From an uncultured Hyphomicrobiaceae bacterium (lineage in GTDB: Bacteria > Pseudomonadota > Alphaproteobacteria > Rhizobiales > CAMYJA01): DNA of 46,571 bases. The notes under the pieces are model-generated. The model saw only the letters and a list, made by a program, of their open reading frames with translations. It had not been told where the DNA came from and did no database searches. Both the position numbers and the translations under genes were made by a program. Below are positions 24,949-35,765 of this stretch, piece by piece; the stretch's first letter is position 1, and every line of letters starts with the position of its first letter. The stretch lies in the NCBI GenBank assembly GCA_947258705.1, contig CAMYJA010000015.1, positions 51,936 through 98,506 on the forward strand, in the 5' to 3' direction.

Positions 24949-25383
24949 TTATTGTTTCGTCAGAACAGCCACAAGTGCGTCGGGTTTGTCGGTGCCGATG
25001 AGGGTAGTCCTGCCGGAGTGCTCGGTGACGGCGACGGCATCAAAGCCGGAGACATTGTAAAGCCAGCCCCGGGGCGTGTAGCGGATGCCCCAGCCATACC
25101 ACCATTTGGTTTTGACCGGCTCGGCGCTTTTGATGTCGGCGCGGGCAATGGATTTCCTCCAGAAACCCGGACCGAAATGCCATTTCAATTCGCTTTCGCT
25201 GACGCTCACCGTCAGGGACGAGAAAAGCCAGCCTATGAGCAGCAGAAGAACGGTAACGGCACCGATGATCTGCCAGACGACGAGTTGATTAACCGCGAAG
25301 GCAATGACGAGCTGGATGGCCGCGGCCGTCCAGAGCGCCCATAAGATCAATTGCCCTTTCTGGGTATGGCGATAATTGCTCAT
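24949..25383 (-). CDS. Membrane protein with two N-terminal helices, unknown function
   Basis: 144 residues. Two hydrophobic helices (about 12-30 and 34-54) precede a soluble domain beginning LTVSVSESELKWHFGPGFWRKSIARADIKSAEPVKT, with strands and WGIRYTPRGWLYNVSGFDAVAV. This resembles small bacterial proteins with a PH-like domain after a membrane anchor. It is followed by a 75-residue small protein and kdsA further upstream on the same strand, so co-transcription is possible. Confidence 0.7.
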   Translation of the reverse strand: MSNYRHTQKGQLILWALWTAAAIQLVIAFAVNQLVVWQIIGAVTVLLLLIGWLFSSLTVSVSESELKWHFGPGFWRKSIARADIKSAEPVKTKWWYGWGIRYTPRGWLYNVSGFDAVAVTEHSGRTTLIGTDKPDALVAVLTKQ

Positions 25384-25440
25384 GATTCAATCCGTTGTGT
25401 GTCTGCGCCCCGGCGTCCTCCCGCTCAATTGAGCTGCGCG

Positions 25441-25668
25441 TCACGCCTTGTCGACCCAGACGATGCGTGTCCCGCCGGCGTCATCGGTGTCGCGGTGGTC
25501 GTGAATCGTTTCGATATCTTCGGCGCTCGCGTAAATATTAATGCTGTATTTCTCGCCGAGCCAGACAATTACGCATTGACCGTTCGAGAACTGGCAGCCC
25601 TCGGCGACAATGCCGGTGCCGGACACGCCGGAAATGTCCTTGTAACGGAGAAGCTTGAAACGCCTCAT
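25441..25668 (-). CDS. Conserved small protein of unknown function
   Basis: 75 residues. It opens MRRFKLLRYKDISGVSGTGIVAEGCQFSNGQCVIVWLG, a pattern I associate with a widespread small protein family, and ends GGTRIVWVDKA. It is beta-rich and cytosolic. A good ribosome-binding site (GAGGTGAGGG) precedes the ATG. It begins 18 bases after the stop of kdsA on the same strand, so it is probably in that operon. Confidence 0.7.
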   Translation of the reverse strand: MRRFKLLRYKDISGVSGTGIVAEGCQFSNGQCVIVWLGEKYSINIYASAEDIETIHDHRDTDDAGGTRIVWVDKA

Positions 25669-25686
25669 CCCTCACCTCTCACTCCT

Positions 25687-26523
25687 CTACCCCTTGCCCG
25701 CCTTGACCACAGCATCGAGTTGCATCAACCTTTCAAGGAGCGCTTCGAGCTCGTTGAGCGGCACCATGTTGGGACCGTCGGACGGGGCGTTGTCGGGGTC
25801 CTCATGGGTTTCGATAAAAAGCCCGGCCACACCCACGGCCACGGCGGCGCGGGCGAGAACGGGTACGAATTCGCGCTGGCCGCCGGAGGTTGTCCCCTGC
25901 CCGCCCGGCTGCTGGACGGAATGGGTGGCGTCGAATATCACCGGACAGCCGGTCGACGCCATTTGCGGCAGCGCGCGGAAATCGGTGACCAGGGTGTTAT
26001 ATCCGAAACTTGTGCCGCGTTCGGTCAGCAGAATATTGGGATTGCCCGCGTCGAGCACTTTGCTCATGACGTTTTTCATGTCCCAGGGGGCGAGAAACTG
26101 CCCCTTCTTGATCTTGACGACCCGTCCCGTTTTCGCCGCCGCCACCAGCAAATCGGTCTGGCGGCAGAGAAAGGCCGGGATCTGCAGCACATCGACGGCT
26201 TCGGCCACTCTCGCGCACTGATCAGGTTCGTGAACATCGGTGAGGACAGGCAGACCCGTCGTCTCACGGATTTCCGCGAAGATCGGCAGGGACTCCTCCA
26301 GTCCCAGTCCACGCTGACTGGCCGAACTCGTGCGGTTGGCCTTGTCGAAAGACGCCTTGAAGACAAGCCCGATGCCGAGGCGTTCGGATATCTCCTTCAG
26401 GGCCCCGGCCATTTCCAGCCCGTGTTGCCGGCTTTCGAGCTGGCAGGGGCCTGCGAAGACCATGATGGGCGCATCATTGGCGATTTCAATCGTGCCGATG
26501 CGCACGGTTTTGGCGGGATTCAT
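25687..26523 (-). CDS. kdsA: 3-deoxy-8-phosphooctulonate synthase
   Basis: 278 residues from the ATG at 26523, the usual KdsA length; an ATG 15 codons earlier has no ribosome-binding site. It condenses phosphoenolpyruvate with arabinose 5-phosphate to Kdo 8-phosphate for lipopolysaccharide. Hallmarks are [70 protein letters not shown] and [29 protein letters not shown] closes the barrel. Downstream of pyrG in the same direction, as in many alphaproteobacteria. Confidence 0.96.
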   Translation of the reverse strand: MNPAKTVRIGTIEIANDAPIMVFAGPCQLESRQHGLEMAGALKEISERLGIGLVFKASFDKANRTSSASQRGLGLEESLPIFAEIRETTGLPVLTDVHEPDQCARVAEAVDVLQIPAFLCRQTDLLVAAAKTGRVVKIKKGQFLAPWDMKNVMSKVLDAGNPNILLTERGTSFGYNTLVTDFRALPQMASTGCPVIFDATHSVQQPGGQGTTSGGQREFVPVLARAAVAVGVAGLFIETHEDPDNAPSDGPNMVPLNELEALLERLMQLDAVVKAGKG

Positions 26524-26673
26524 GAATTTCTGGATCCTTGTTATCGGTCGGGAGGGATTATCTAGCATATTGATATGGCCGATGCGAGCCCTGGAGGCGC
26601 GGCGAAAAGACCAAGCTCAAAGCCACAGGCCCGCTCCCGCCAGCCCGGACCCGGCGGTGCCGCAGATCCCCGC

Positions 26674-28719
<2,046 letters not shown>

Positions 28720-30147
28720 ATGGCTAAATTTGACTTCTTCCCCAGAACTTTTTTCTCTTCCATCATTTCCGATGATTCGGTCCATGGCAGCATGCTGCGC
28801 CTCGTGGCGTTGCTGTCCTTGACGATATTCACCGCCGAGGCGGTCATCATGACCATTCTTGGCTATGCCGGTCCGGACAACAAGCTCATCGAGGGACTGA
28901 TCGATTCAGTGCTGTTAACGGCCGCAGTGTTCCCTGTTCTCTATTTTTTCATCGTCAAGAATCTCGAAAATAAAAATCAGGCCCTGACGGACGCCAGGGA
29001 GCGTGTTCGCAATACCTGCGACCGGCTTGAGCAGAGGGTGGTGGAGCGCACCAGGAAACTCAACAGGGTGGTCGTACGGGCGCGCAGCCGCGAGCACGAG
29101 ATGTCCGTTCTTGGCGAAGTCAGCCATTTGTTCCAGACCTGCAGGACATTTGACGAGGCGCGCGACGTGGCCGCGAAAGAGTTGCCCCGTCTCTTCTCCG
29201 GCGCGTCGGGGGCCTTGATGATGGTCAATAGTGATGGCAGTTCGCTCGAAAAGATTGCCGAGTGGGGCGATTTCCGCGGCTTCAAGGAAGGCTGCAATAT
29301 GTCAAAATGCCCTGCCACATTCAGCAAAGACCAACAGAGATCCAAGGCAAAATACGGGGTGTCCGATTGCAGCCAGCTGATGCCCTCGGAATCAGCCTGG
29401 AATATATGCCTGCCGATGAAGTCTTTCGGCCAGGCCGTCGGAACCCTGTTCCTCGAGGCCCCCCGTGGCATGGCCGATGGCGGTAAAATGGACGACCAGC
29501 TTGTGCGCGGTCGGACCACCTTCTACCAAACCGTTGCGGAAAGCCTGTCCGTCTCGATTGCAAATCTGCGGCTGCGCGAGGAGTTAGAACAGCAGGCGCT
29601 CAGGGATCCTTTGACCGGGCTCTATAACAGGCGCTACCTTGTCGACTATCTCGAACGTGAGCTGATGCGCACCGCCCGCGAAGCGTTGCCCCTCAGCATC
29701 ATCATGCTCGACATCGACCACTTCAAGAGGTGCAACGATACCTATGGTCACGACGCGGGTGACACGGTGCTCAAGGAACTTGCCGCGGTTCTGGACGAAT
29801 GGACGCGTGGCGAGGACGTCGTCTCGCGCCATGGCGGCGAGGAATTCGTCGTCGTTCTTCCCGGAACGGATCCCGAAACGGCCATGCGCCGTGCCGACGT
29901 TTTGCGCGAGGCGGTTGCCGCTCTCAACCTCTCACATCAGGGCCAGGAGCTGGGTCAGATCACCATCTCGGCCGGCGTCGCCACCTGCCCCGATCTCGTC
30001 AAGGACAAGGCTGCCTTGATCCGCGCCGCGGACCAGGCGATGTACCGTTCAAAACAAAACGGACGTAACCGTGTCACCCTTGCCGCCGATCAGACAGGAG
30101 GGACAAGTCCCTCGTCCGATGAACAGCTTCTCAAATTATCCGCCTGA
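28720..30147 (+). CDS. Membrane-bound GAF-GGDEF diguanylate cyclase
   Basis: 475 residues. Two transmembrane helices (about 24-46 and 53-77), a coiled-coil linker (85-125), a GAF domain (130-280) and a GGDEF domain (295-460). The catalytic loop is GGEEF at 372-376 and the product-inhibition site RxxD (R363-D366) lies five residues before it, so an active, feedback-inhibited cyclic di-GMP synthase is expected. The GAF domain belongs to a subtype with spaced Cys (in NMSKC, VSDC and WNIC), possible redox or ligand contacts. It is the first gene of the inserted block and reads towards the redox pair. Confidence 0.92.
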   Translation: MAKFDFFPRTFFSSIISDDSVHGSMLRLVALLSLTIFTAEAVIMTILGYAGPDNKLIEGLIDSVLLTAAVFPVLYFFIVKNLENKNQALTDARERVRNTCDRLEQRVVERTRKLNRVVVRARSREHEMSVLGEVSHLFQTCRTFDEARDVAAKELPRLFSGASGALMMVNSDGSSLEKIAEWGDFRGFKEGCNMSKCPATFSKDQQRSKAKYGVSDCSQLMPSESAWNICLPMKSFGQAVGTLFLEAPRGMADGGKMDDQLVRGRTTFYQTVAESLSVSIANLRLREELEQQALRDPLTGLYNRRYLVDYLERELMRTAREALPLSIIMLDIDHFKRCNDTYGHDAGDTVLKELAAVLDEWTRGEDVVSRHGGEEFVVVLPGTDPETAMRRADVLREAVAALNLSHQGQELGQITISAGVATCPDLVKDKAALIRAADQAMYRSKQNGRNRVTLAADQTGGTSPSSDEQLLKLSA

Positions 30148-30550
30148 TCCTTTTCGAATTTTCTGCCAAAGCTCTGACTTGGGCACGCAGAAACGGCCAT
30201 CCGAAGGACGAAACGCATCGAAGACCTAATGCCCCCGAAGACCGGACAAGAATTAATCTCGCTTTCCATTTAAAGTGTAATTCTTGTTCGGTCGGGGTTT
30301 TCGCTGTTTCAGCGCGATCACGTATTTTAACCCCTCACTATTACCGCTGGTATAGCCGGTAGCCGGCGCCCGGGCTTTTGTCCGGGCTCGCTGCAAATGA
30401 TCCGATCCCGGTCCGATCCGATCCCGAGCCGCCGGCATGGCCGGCCGGCAATATCCCCCGTCTGAAATTCCGCGTTTGCATAGGCCGCTTTGTTTATTTA
30501 TGATCTTTCAGCCAGACCTGTTGCCGGAAACACCGAAGGGGGAGCGCGCC
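30148..30550. other. Intergenic region before the ferredoxin-reductase gene
   Basis: About 400 bases without a credible gene. It has a 16-bp inverted repeat at 30240-30293 and GATCCGATCCC-type near-repeats around 30398-30427. The frame of the next gene is open from 30437, but the ATG at 30551 has the convincing ribosome-binding site. Confidence 0.5.
30240..30293 (+). terminator. Long inverted repeat, possible terminator of the cyclase gene
   Basis: GACCGGACAAGAATTA and TAATTCTTGTTCGGTC pair over 16 bp with one G-T wobble, around a 22-nt loop, followed by GGGGTTTT. It lies 93 bp after the cyclase stop. It could instead be a protein site or a small RNA element. Confidence 0.5.
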
Positions 30551-32050
30551 ATGACCCAGCTTTTGAACGTATCGAGGGCCGCGCGACTGGCTGGCGTCTC
30601 ACGCCACGAAATTCAAAACAAAATCGGCTCGGGCCAGCTTGAGACTTTTGAGGGCGAAGTCAAGATCACCGATCTCCTGCGCGTCTTCCCGCAGATCGAT
30701 CTCGATCGCGATCCGACATTCGAGCATCTGGAAAAGATCAAGGCCAATGCCCAGCCCAAATTTCCCTGGCAACAGAACGAGCTTCCCAGCGTCGAAGTGC
30801 TGTTGCGGAGGGTGCAGACGCTGACCGGCCTGCTGGTGCAGACCAAGAGCAAGCTCGACCGGAACGTCGAGCTTCTTGAAAACGTGACACGGGATGTGGC
30901 CGACCTTTCCCAGGAGAAAAGCCTGAGCGCAAATGCCAGGGACCGGATCAGCAGCCTGCATCAAGTGTTGACCGAAAGGCCGGATGCAGGGGATTTGCAG
31001 CCGAACGACGCCGCCATCCTGTTTACGCGGAACCTGCTCCTGCACATCATCGCTCCCAATGTTCAGTTTATACCAAGCGGTCACGAATTCCTGGTCGAGG
31101 GTGGGGATACGGTTCTGGACGGTGCAATCAGGTCGGGACTGAATGTGACATATGGCTGCAACGACGCAAGCTGTGGCGGCTGCAAGGCGCGGGTCATTTC
31201 CGGACAGGTCGTCGAGACGCGGTCACCCAACTGCAAGCTCAGCGACCATGAGAAGCAGATGGGCTACACGCTTATGTGCTGCAATACCGCCGTCACCGAC
31301 CTTGTGCTCGAGGCGGCCGAAATCAATTCGCCCGCGCAGCTTCCGGGGCAGAGCGTCGAGACCGTCGTGGCCGGCACGCAGGAGTTGAGCGACGACATGT
31401 CGCTGTTGCACCTGAAGACGCCAAAGTCACAGAATTTCCGCTTTTTTGCCGGACAGAGCGCGACGCTGGCTCTGAACGGGGGAGCCAGGACGACATTCCC
31501 GATCGCCAGTTGCCCCTGCGATGGCGAAAATCTTCATTTTCACGTACCAAAGCCCAGGGATGAACAGCACTATGACGAATTCCATGATTTGCAACGGGGC
31601 GATTCAGTGACGGTTAGCGGCCCCGTAGGCGATTTCGTCCTGCGCGACGACTCGACCAACCCGACCTTGTTCATTGCCTGCGACGGTGGGTTCGCACCGG
31701 TCAAATCCCTTATCGAACACGCCATCTCCATCGACAAGATCGAGGCCTATCACCTTTACCGCTTCGCATCGCCCGACATGACGGCCTATTACGACAATCT
31801 CTGCCGGTCCTGGCGTGACGCGTTCGACAATTTCAATTACACCGAGCGGGAATTGAGCGGCGACCCGGCCGCAGCCATGTCGGCCATCGCCGACGATCTC
31901 CCCGACCTCAGCCGGTTCGATGCCTATGTCGCCGGCCCCAGGATGTTTGCGGAAGCCACGAAAAGGACGCTGGTCGAAAACGGCCTGCCGGCGGATCGTC
32001 TGAGCTTCGAGATTCTACCGGACAGGGAGTTTCATCTCAAAGCCGGATAA
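30551..32050 (+). CDS. Fusion of HTH-like head, coiled coil, [2Fe-2S] ferredoxin and FNR-type reductase
   Basis: 499 residues from the ATG at 30551 (GGGGGAG 7 bases upstream). Residues 1-50 (VSRAARLAGVSRHEIQNKIGSGQL...VKITDLLRVFP) look like a MerR/excisionase-type helix-turn-helix. Residues about 80-140 are a heptad-rich coiled coil (VQTLTGLLVQTKSKLDRNVELLENV). A plant-type [2Fe-2S] ferredoxin follows with Cys 203, 208, 211 and 243 (CNDASCGGC...MCC). The rest is an FAD/NAD reductase module with FFAGQSATLAL and ACDGGFAPVKS at about 376-386. It should pass electrons between NAD(P)H, flavin and iron-sulfur. The next gene is a DsrL-like flavoprotein 115 bases on. The HTH-ferredoxin join is unusual; whether the head binds DNA is unknown. 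Confidence 0.82.
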   Translation: MTQLLNVSRAARLAGVSRHEIQNKIGSGQLETFEGEVKITDLLRVFPQIDLDRDPTFEHLEKIKANAQPKFPWQQNELPSVEVLLRRVQTLTGLLVQTKSKLDRNVELLENVTRDVADLSQEKSLSANARDRISSLHQVLTERPDAGDLQPNDAAILFTRNLLLHIIAPNVQFIPSGHEFLVEGGDTVLDGAIRSGLNVTYGCNDASCGGCKARVISGQVVETRSPNCKLSDHEKQMGYTLMCCNTAVTDLVLEAAEINSPAQLPGQSVETVVAGTQELSDDMSLLHLKTPKSQNFRFFAGQSATLALNGGARTTFPIASCPCDGENLHFHVPKPRDEQHYDEFHDLQRGDSVTVSGPVGDFVLRDDSTNPTLFIACDGGFAPVKSLIEHAISIDKIEAYHLYRFASPDMTAYYDNLCRSWRDAFDNFNYTERELSGDPAAAMSAIADDLPDLSRFDAYVAGPRMFAEATKRTLVENGLPADRLSFEILPDREFHLKAG

Positions 32051-32053
32051 GTT

Positions 32054-32075
32054 GCGACTTGACTGGCAAAGTCGC
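32054..32075 (+). other. Intercistronic hairpin
   Basis: GCGACTT and AAGTCGC pair perfectly around an 8-nt loop, 3 bases after the ferredoxin-reductase stop. There is no T-run, so it is more likely an mRNA-stabilising element than a terminator. Confidence 0.4.
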
Positions 32076-32165
32076 GATCGGGCGGCCAGACTGCGTGACA
32101 GCCAAAGCCCTCGGTCCGGATCGTTTTAGATCGCTTCACGACATGCCAGAGGGAGACCCGCTGCC

Positions 32166-34115
32166 ATGGATCAAAAAGAACGCAACTTCCGCCGATACAA
32201 GGATGGCGAGGAGTACGATGGTTTTGAGCTTGAAGAAAAGATCTTCCAGCAGGATACCTCCTATAAATGTCCGACCTATGTGCACCGCACGCCGCCATGC
32301 CAGGGCAGTTGTCCGGCCGGTGAGGATATACGGGGCTGGCTTAATATCGTCCGCGGCATCGAAAAACCACCGGGCGAGATGGCCGAGGAGGAATTGGGAT
32401 GGGCCAAATACGCCTTCCAGCGCGCCACCGACGCCAATCCCTTCCCTGCCATAATGGGGCGGGTCTGTCCGGCGCCATGCGAAGACGGCTGCAACAGGAA
32501 CGAGGTGGAGGACCGTGTCGGCATCAATTCGGTCGAGCATTTCATCGGCGATTACGCACTGGAAAACAAGCTGCCGCTGCACCCGCCTGCCGATTTTACC
32601 GGCAAGAAAGTCGCACTCGTCGGCGGCGGCATTGCCAGCCTCACCTGCGCTTATCAATTGCGCCGCATGGGCCATGCCTGCACGATATTTGAAGGGCGCG
32701 CCATGCTCGGCGGCATGATGCGCTACGGCATTCCCGGCTACCGCACCCCGCGCGACGTGCTCGACGGTGAAATCGACCGCGTCATCTCCATGGGCATCAA
32801 CGTCATGACCAACACCAAGGTCGGCGTCGATGTCGAACTCGAGGAGCTCGAGCGTCACTACGACGCCATTTTCCTGGGGCTCGGCGCCCAAGGCGGTTCG
32901 CCGCTGCCAGTGCCGGGCGCCTCGGAGGCAACCAATTGCATCAGCGGAATATCCTTTCTCGATGCCTTCAATGACGGACGGCTGAAACATTCGGCGCAGC
33001 GGGTCTTGGTGATCGGCGGCGGCGATACGGCGATGGACGTGGCAGCCGTCGCGCGCCGTCTTGGACATATCACGCAGCAACACGAGAAGGACAGGCCGGA
33101 ATATGTCGTGCTGGGGCATACGACCCATGACGTCGCAACCGCGGCGCGGCGCGAAGGCGCCGATGTCACCGTCATCTACAGGCGGCCCATCGAGAGCATG
33201 CCGGCGGCCAAGATGGAGGTCCAGCATATACAGCAGGAAGGCGTGAAAATACGTGGCTCTCTCGCTCCCGTCGAAGTCGTTCTCGACGCGCCGGACAGGG
33301 CGAAGGCGCTGCGCGTCGTCGAGGCCGACTGGAGCTCGGGCAAGATGGAAATAAAGGAGGGCAGCGAGTTCGACATCGAATGCGACCTCATCGTCGCCGC
33401 CATCGGGCAGGTCTGCGAGTTCACCGGAATCGAGGCGTTCGACAATGGCCGCGGGCTTGTGAACGCGGACGCTTATTTCAGGTGGCCGGAGCGGGAGGGC
33501 ATATTCGTCGCCGGCGACGTTGTGCGTCCGCATCTTCTGACAACGGCGGTCGGTCAGGCCTCGATCGCGGCCAACAGCATCGACCATTATCTGCGCAATA
33601 TGGAATTGGACAGCCTGCCCAAGGTCAATGTCCATCATTTCAGCCTGCACGAAAAACTTCGTGAAACGGGGCTCCAGCCCCAGGAGTACGACCACGTTGC
33701 GGAGATGGGCACGGACAGCGCCGATTACGCCATTCATAATTATGAAAACCGCGCGGCAAACCAGATCGTACCGGCGGACGAGCTTTTTCTTGGCCATTTC
33801 GATCATGTCGATCGTTTCCTGCGATCGGAAAAGGACATTCACTCGGAAAATGTCCTGGGGCATTTTGACGAACGCATCTATGCGCCGACGCCGGAAGAAG
33901 CTCAGAAGGAGGCCGACCGCTGCATGAGTTGCGGCATTTGTTTCGAATGCGACAATTGCATGATTTATTGCCCCCAGGACGCCATCTTCAGGGTGAAGAA
34001 GGATAAGGCGACCATGGGCCGGTATGTCGATACGGATTACGACAAATGCATCGGCTGTCACATCTGCGAGGATGTCTGCCCGTCCGGCTATATCAAAATG
34101 GGGCTGGGAGCATGA
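32166..34115 (+). CDS. DsrL/GltD-like NAD(P)H oxidoreductase with C-terminal 4Fe-4S ferredoxin
   Basis: 649 residues. The N-terminal GltD-like iron-sulfur region has CQGSCPAGEDIRGW and VCPAPCEDGCNR. FAD binding is at about 148-165 (KKVALVGGGIASLTCAYQL), NAD(P) binding at about 279-295 (VLVIGGGDTAMDVAAVARRLG), and an insertion of about 28 residues follows. FVAGDVVR marks the second FAD contact. The C-terminus holds two 4Fe-4S clusters starting at Cys586 (RCMSCGICFECDNCMIYCP and KCIGCHICEDVCPSGYI). The length and layout match DsrL, the NAD(P)H:acceptor oxidoreductase of sulfur metabolism, but no dsrAB is present. It probably works with the preceding ferredoxin-reductase; the partner and direction of electron flow are unknown. 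Confidence 0.85.
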   Translation: MDQKERNFRRYKDGEEYDGFELEEKIFQQDTSYKCPTYVHRTPPCQGSCPAGEDIRGWLNIVRGIEKPPGEMAEEELGWAKYAFQRATDANPFPAIMGRVCPAPCEDGCNRNEVEDRVGINSVEHFIGDYALENKLPLHPPADFTGKKVALVGGGIASLTCAYQLRRMGHACTIFEGRAMLGGMMRYGIPGYRTPRDVLDGEIDRVISMGINVMTNTKVGVDVELEELERHYDAIFLGLGAQGGSPLPVPGASEATNCISGISFLDAFNDGRLKHSAQRVLVIGGGDTAMDVAAVARRLGHITQQHEKDRPEYVVLGHTTHDVATAARREGADVTVIYRRPIESMPAAKMEVQHIQQEGVKIRGSLAPVEVVLDAPDRAKALRVVEADWSSGKMEIKEGSEFDIECDLIVAAIGQVCEFTGIEAFDNGRGLVNADAYFRWPEREGIFVAGDVVRPHLLTTAVGQASIAANSIDHYLRNMELDSLPKVNVHHFSLHEKLRETGLQPQEYDHVAEMGTDSADYAIHNYENRAANQIVPADELFLGHFDHVDRFLRSEKDIHSENVLGHFDERIYAPTPEEAQKEADRCMSCGICFECDNCMIYCPQDAIFRVKKDKATMGRYVDTDYDKCIGCHICEDVCPSGYIKMGLGA

Positions 34116-34119
34116 GGGG

Positions 34120-35034
34120 TTAGTGGAGAGATCCCGTCTTCTTCAGAAACGCATCAATCGCCTCAAGCACGTCATCCGCGTAAAGGTCGCGGAAGAAATG
34201 TCCGGCGCCGTCGATTGTCGTCGTCTGCACGTTTTTGCCCGGGCCGTGCTTTTTAATCTTCTTGTCGAGATCGATCACGACCTTGTCGTCGCTGCCGACG
34301 ATGACGAGTGTCGGCTTTTTGATCCGGGGCAGCAGGGAGGGCGTGTCGAGACGATCGGGCTGGCCGTAATATGACACGAAAGCCGCCGCTGTCACCGACG
34401 TATCGCGGCAAGACATCAGACCGGCATTCTTGATTACCTCTCCGCCTTTTCCCTCCTGCACCATTTTACGCGCCTTTTTCAGCACCGGATCGAGGGCGGC
34501 GCCATAGCGCCTCTGATAAGCAGCCGGATCGGTGTTTCCGGCCGTCGCCGCCGCCAACAGGACAACAGATTTGATCGTTGGCAAGTCTTGCCCGGCGGCA
34601 TATAGCGCCGTCTGAGCACCACCGCGTGAATGCCCGAGCAGCACGATGCTCTTCGAACCCTGTTTTTCCAGCCATTTCACCCAGGCGCCGATATCATGGA
34701 CGGCATCGTCATTCCGGTGGCGGTGGGTGATTTTACAATCGTAAAATCCGTGCCTGTTATCCTGTCCAAGGCCGAGATTTATGGCGAGCGTATTATAGCC
34801 GTTCTCGGTCAGCAGGTTTTGAAGGGTGGCAATGAGTTCCATGCCATTATGTGCGAGCGCGCCATGGGTGATGATAACAGCCCCGTCGGACAGCGTTTTC
34901 CCGTCGGCCAGTTTCAATTCGGCATTGAGTTTCAAGTCATCGCGGCTGATGACAATTTCCTTTGCCAACGCCGCACAGGCGCTGAAGCCGACGACCGCGA
35001 CGATCAAGCAACGAATAAACGCAATGGAACGCAT
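34120..35034 (-). CDS. Exported alpha/beta hydrolase, paralogue of the one at 6 kb
   Basis: 304 residues from the ATG at 35034 (GGAGAA upstream); an ATG six codons earlier is possible. A signal peptide runs to about AALA. The active-site elements are ITHGALAHN, nucleophile GHSRGG, acid in VGSDDKVV and His in GAGHFFRDL. It shares with the 6-kb hydrolase LKLADGKTL, MELIATLQ, AINLGLG and the HFFRDL ending, so the two are homologues of one subfamily. Its stop is 4 bases from the stop of the convergent DsrL-like gene. Periplasmic esterase or lipase; substrate unknown. Confidence 0.85.
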   Translation of the reverse strand: MRSIAFIRCLIVAVVGFSACAALAKEIVISRDDLKLNAELKLADGKTLSDGAVIITHGALAHNGMELIATLQNLLTENGYNTLAINLGLGQDNRHGFYDCKITHRHRNDDAVHDIGAWVKWLEKQGSKSIVLLGHSRGGAQTALYAAGQDLPTIKSVVLLAAATAGNTDPAAYQRRYGAALDPVLKKARKMVQEGKGGEVIKNAGLMSCRDTSVTAAAFVSYYGQPDRLDTPSLLPRIKKPTLVIVGSDDKVVIDLDKKIKKHGPGKNVQTTTIDGAGHFFRDLYADDVLEAIDAFLKKTGSLH

Positions 35035-35262
35035 AACTGTTCTCCAGATCACTGACGTTCAGGACGATTTGGACCCTCATTGAGAAAAAAATCCGACAAT
35101 ATTTCTTGCAGATAAATATTGCCGGGTCCACCATAATGTTCGCCCGTACCACCGGTGGCCGGATCGCGTTGCCGCCCCAGGTGGACAGGGCGTTCATATG
35201 CCGGGAGACGATCCGGGCAGATGAAATGAATTCACTGATTATTGCTCAATATGGAGGGATCG

Positions 35263-35739
35263 ATGTTCAGACTTTGGGCCGCCGGGTTTGTTGGAATTGG
35301 TTTTGGCGTCGTGCTCGGTTTTTTTCTTTTTCCCTATGTATTTCCGCCACCCCCGGCCACCGAAATGCTGAGCGAGGCAGATCGCGGTCAAGCGGTCGTC
35401 GCGGAAGGCATGTTCATTCACGCGAATCCCGCCGACCCCATCCATTACGGCAAGGGCCGGGTGACGCTGCGACGGAATTCGGTGTTTCTCGGCGAGGATT
35501 TCGAAGTCGGCCCGGGGCCGAAATTCCATGTCTATCTGGTGCCGGGCGGAAACATTCGAAATTCGGGCGATCTCGGTCAGCAGATGTTTGTCGATCTCGG
35601 GCGGCTCAGGGCTTTCAAGGGCAGTCAAAGATATGCCATTCCCGCCGGTCTCGATCTCAGCAAATTCAAGAGCGTCATCATCTGGTGCGAGCAGTTTTCG
35701 GTACTCATTTCACCGGCTGACCTGAAGCACAGAAGTTGA
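35263..35739 (+). CDS. Membrane-anchored DM13-domain protein
   Basis: 158 residues from the ATG at 35263 (GGAGGGATCG upstream). One N-terminal membrane segment (LWAAGFVGIGFGVVLGFFLF) is followed by a Pro-rich linker and a DM13 domain: GMFIHANPADPIHYGKGRVTLRR, GPGPKFHVYLVPGG, KFKSVIIWCEQFSVLIS. The Cys in IIWCEQF is the conserved residue behind the proposal that DM13 domains act in electron transfer. The domain probably faces the periplasm. It lies at the far end of the redox block and converges with secG, 26 bases between the stops. Confidence 0.85.
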   Translation: MFRLWAAGFVGIGFGVVLGFFLFPYVFPPPPATEMLSEADRGQAVVAEGMFIHANPADPIHYGKGRVTLRRNSVFLGEDFEVGPGPKFHVYLVPGGNIRNSGDLGQQMFVDLGRLRAFKGSQRYAIPAGLDLSKFKSVIIWCEQFSVLISPADLKHRS

Positions 35740-35765
35740 TTGAAAGGCCGGCGGCGACCGTCTGA

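Noticed and set aside
32136-34061. 641-codon minus-strand frame opposite the DsrL-like gene
   Set aside because: Antisense to a gene with clear cofactor motifs; the translation is His/Arg/Asp-rich shadow sequence without domains.
32166-34115. Plain glutamate synthase small subunit (GltD)
   Set aside because: The protein is about 170 residues longer than GltD, has two C-terminal 4Fe-4S motifs, and no large subunit gene is adjacent.
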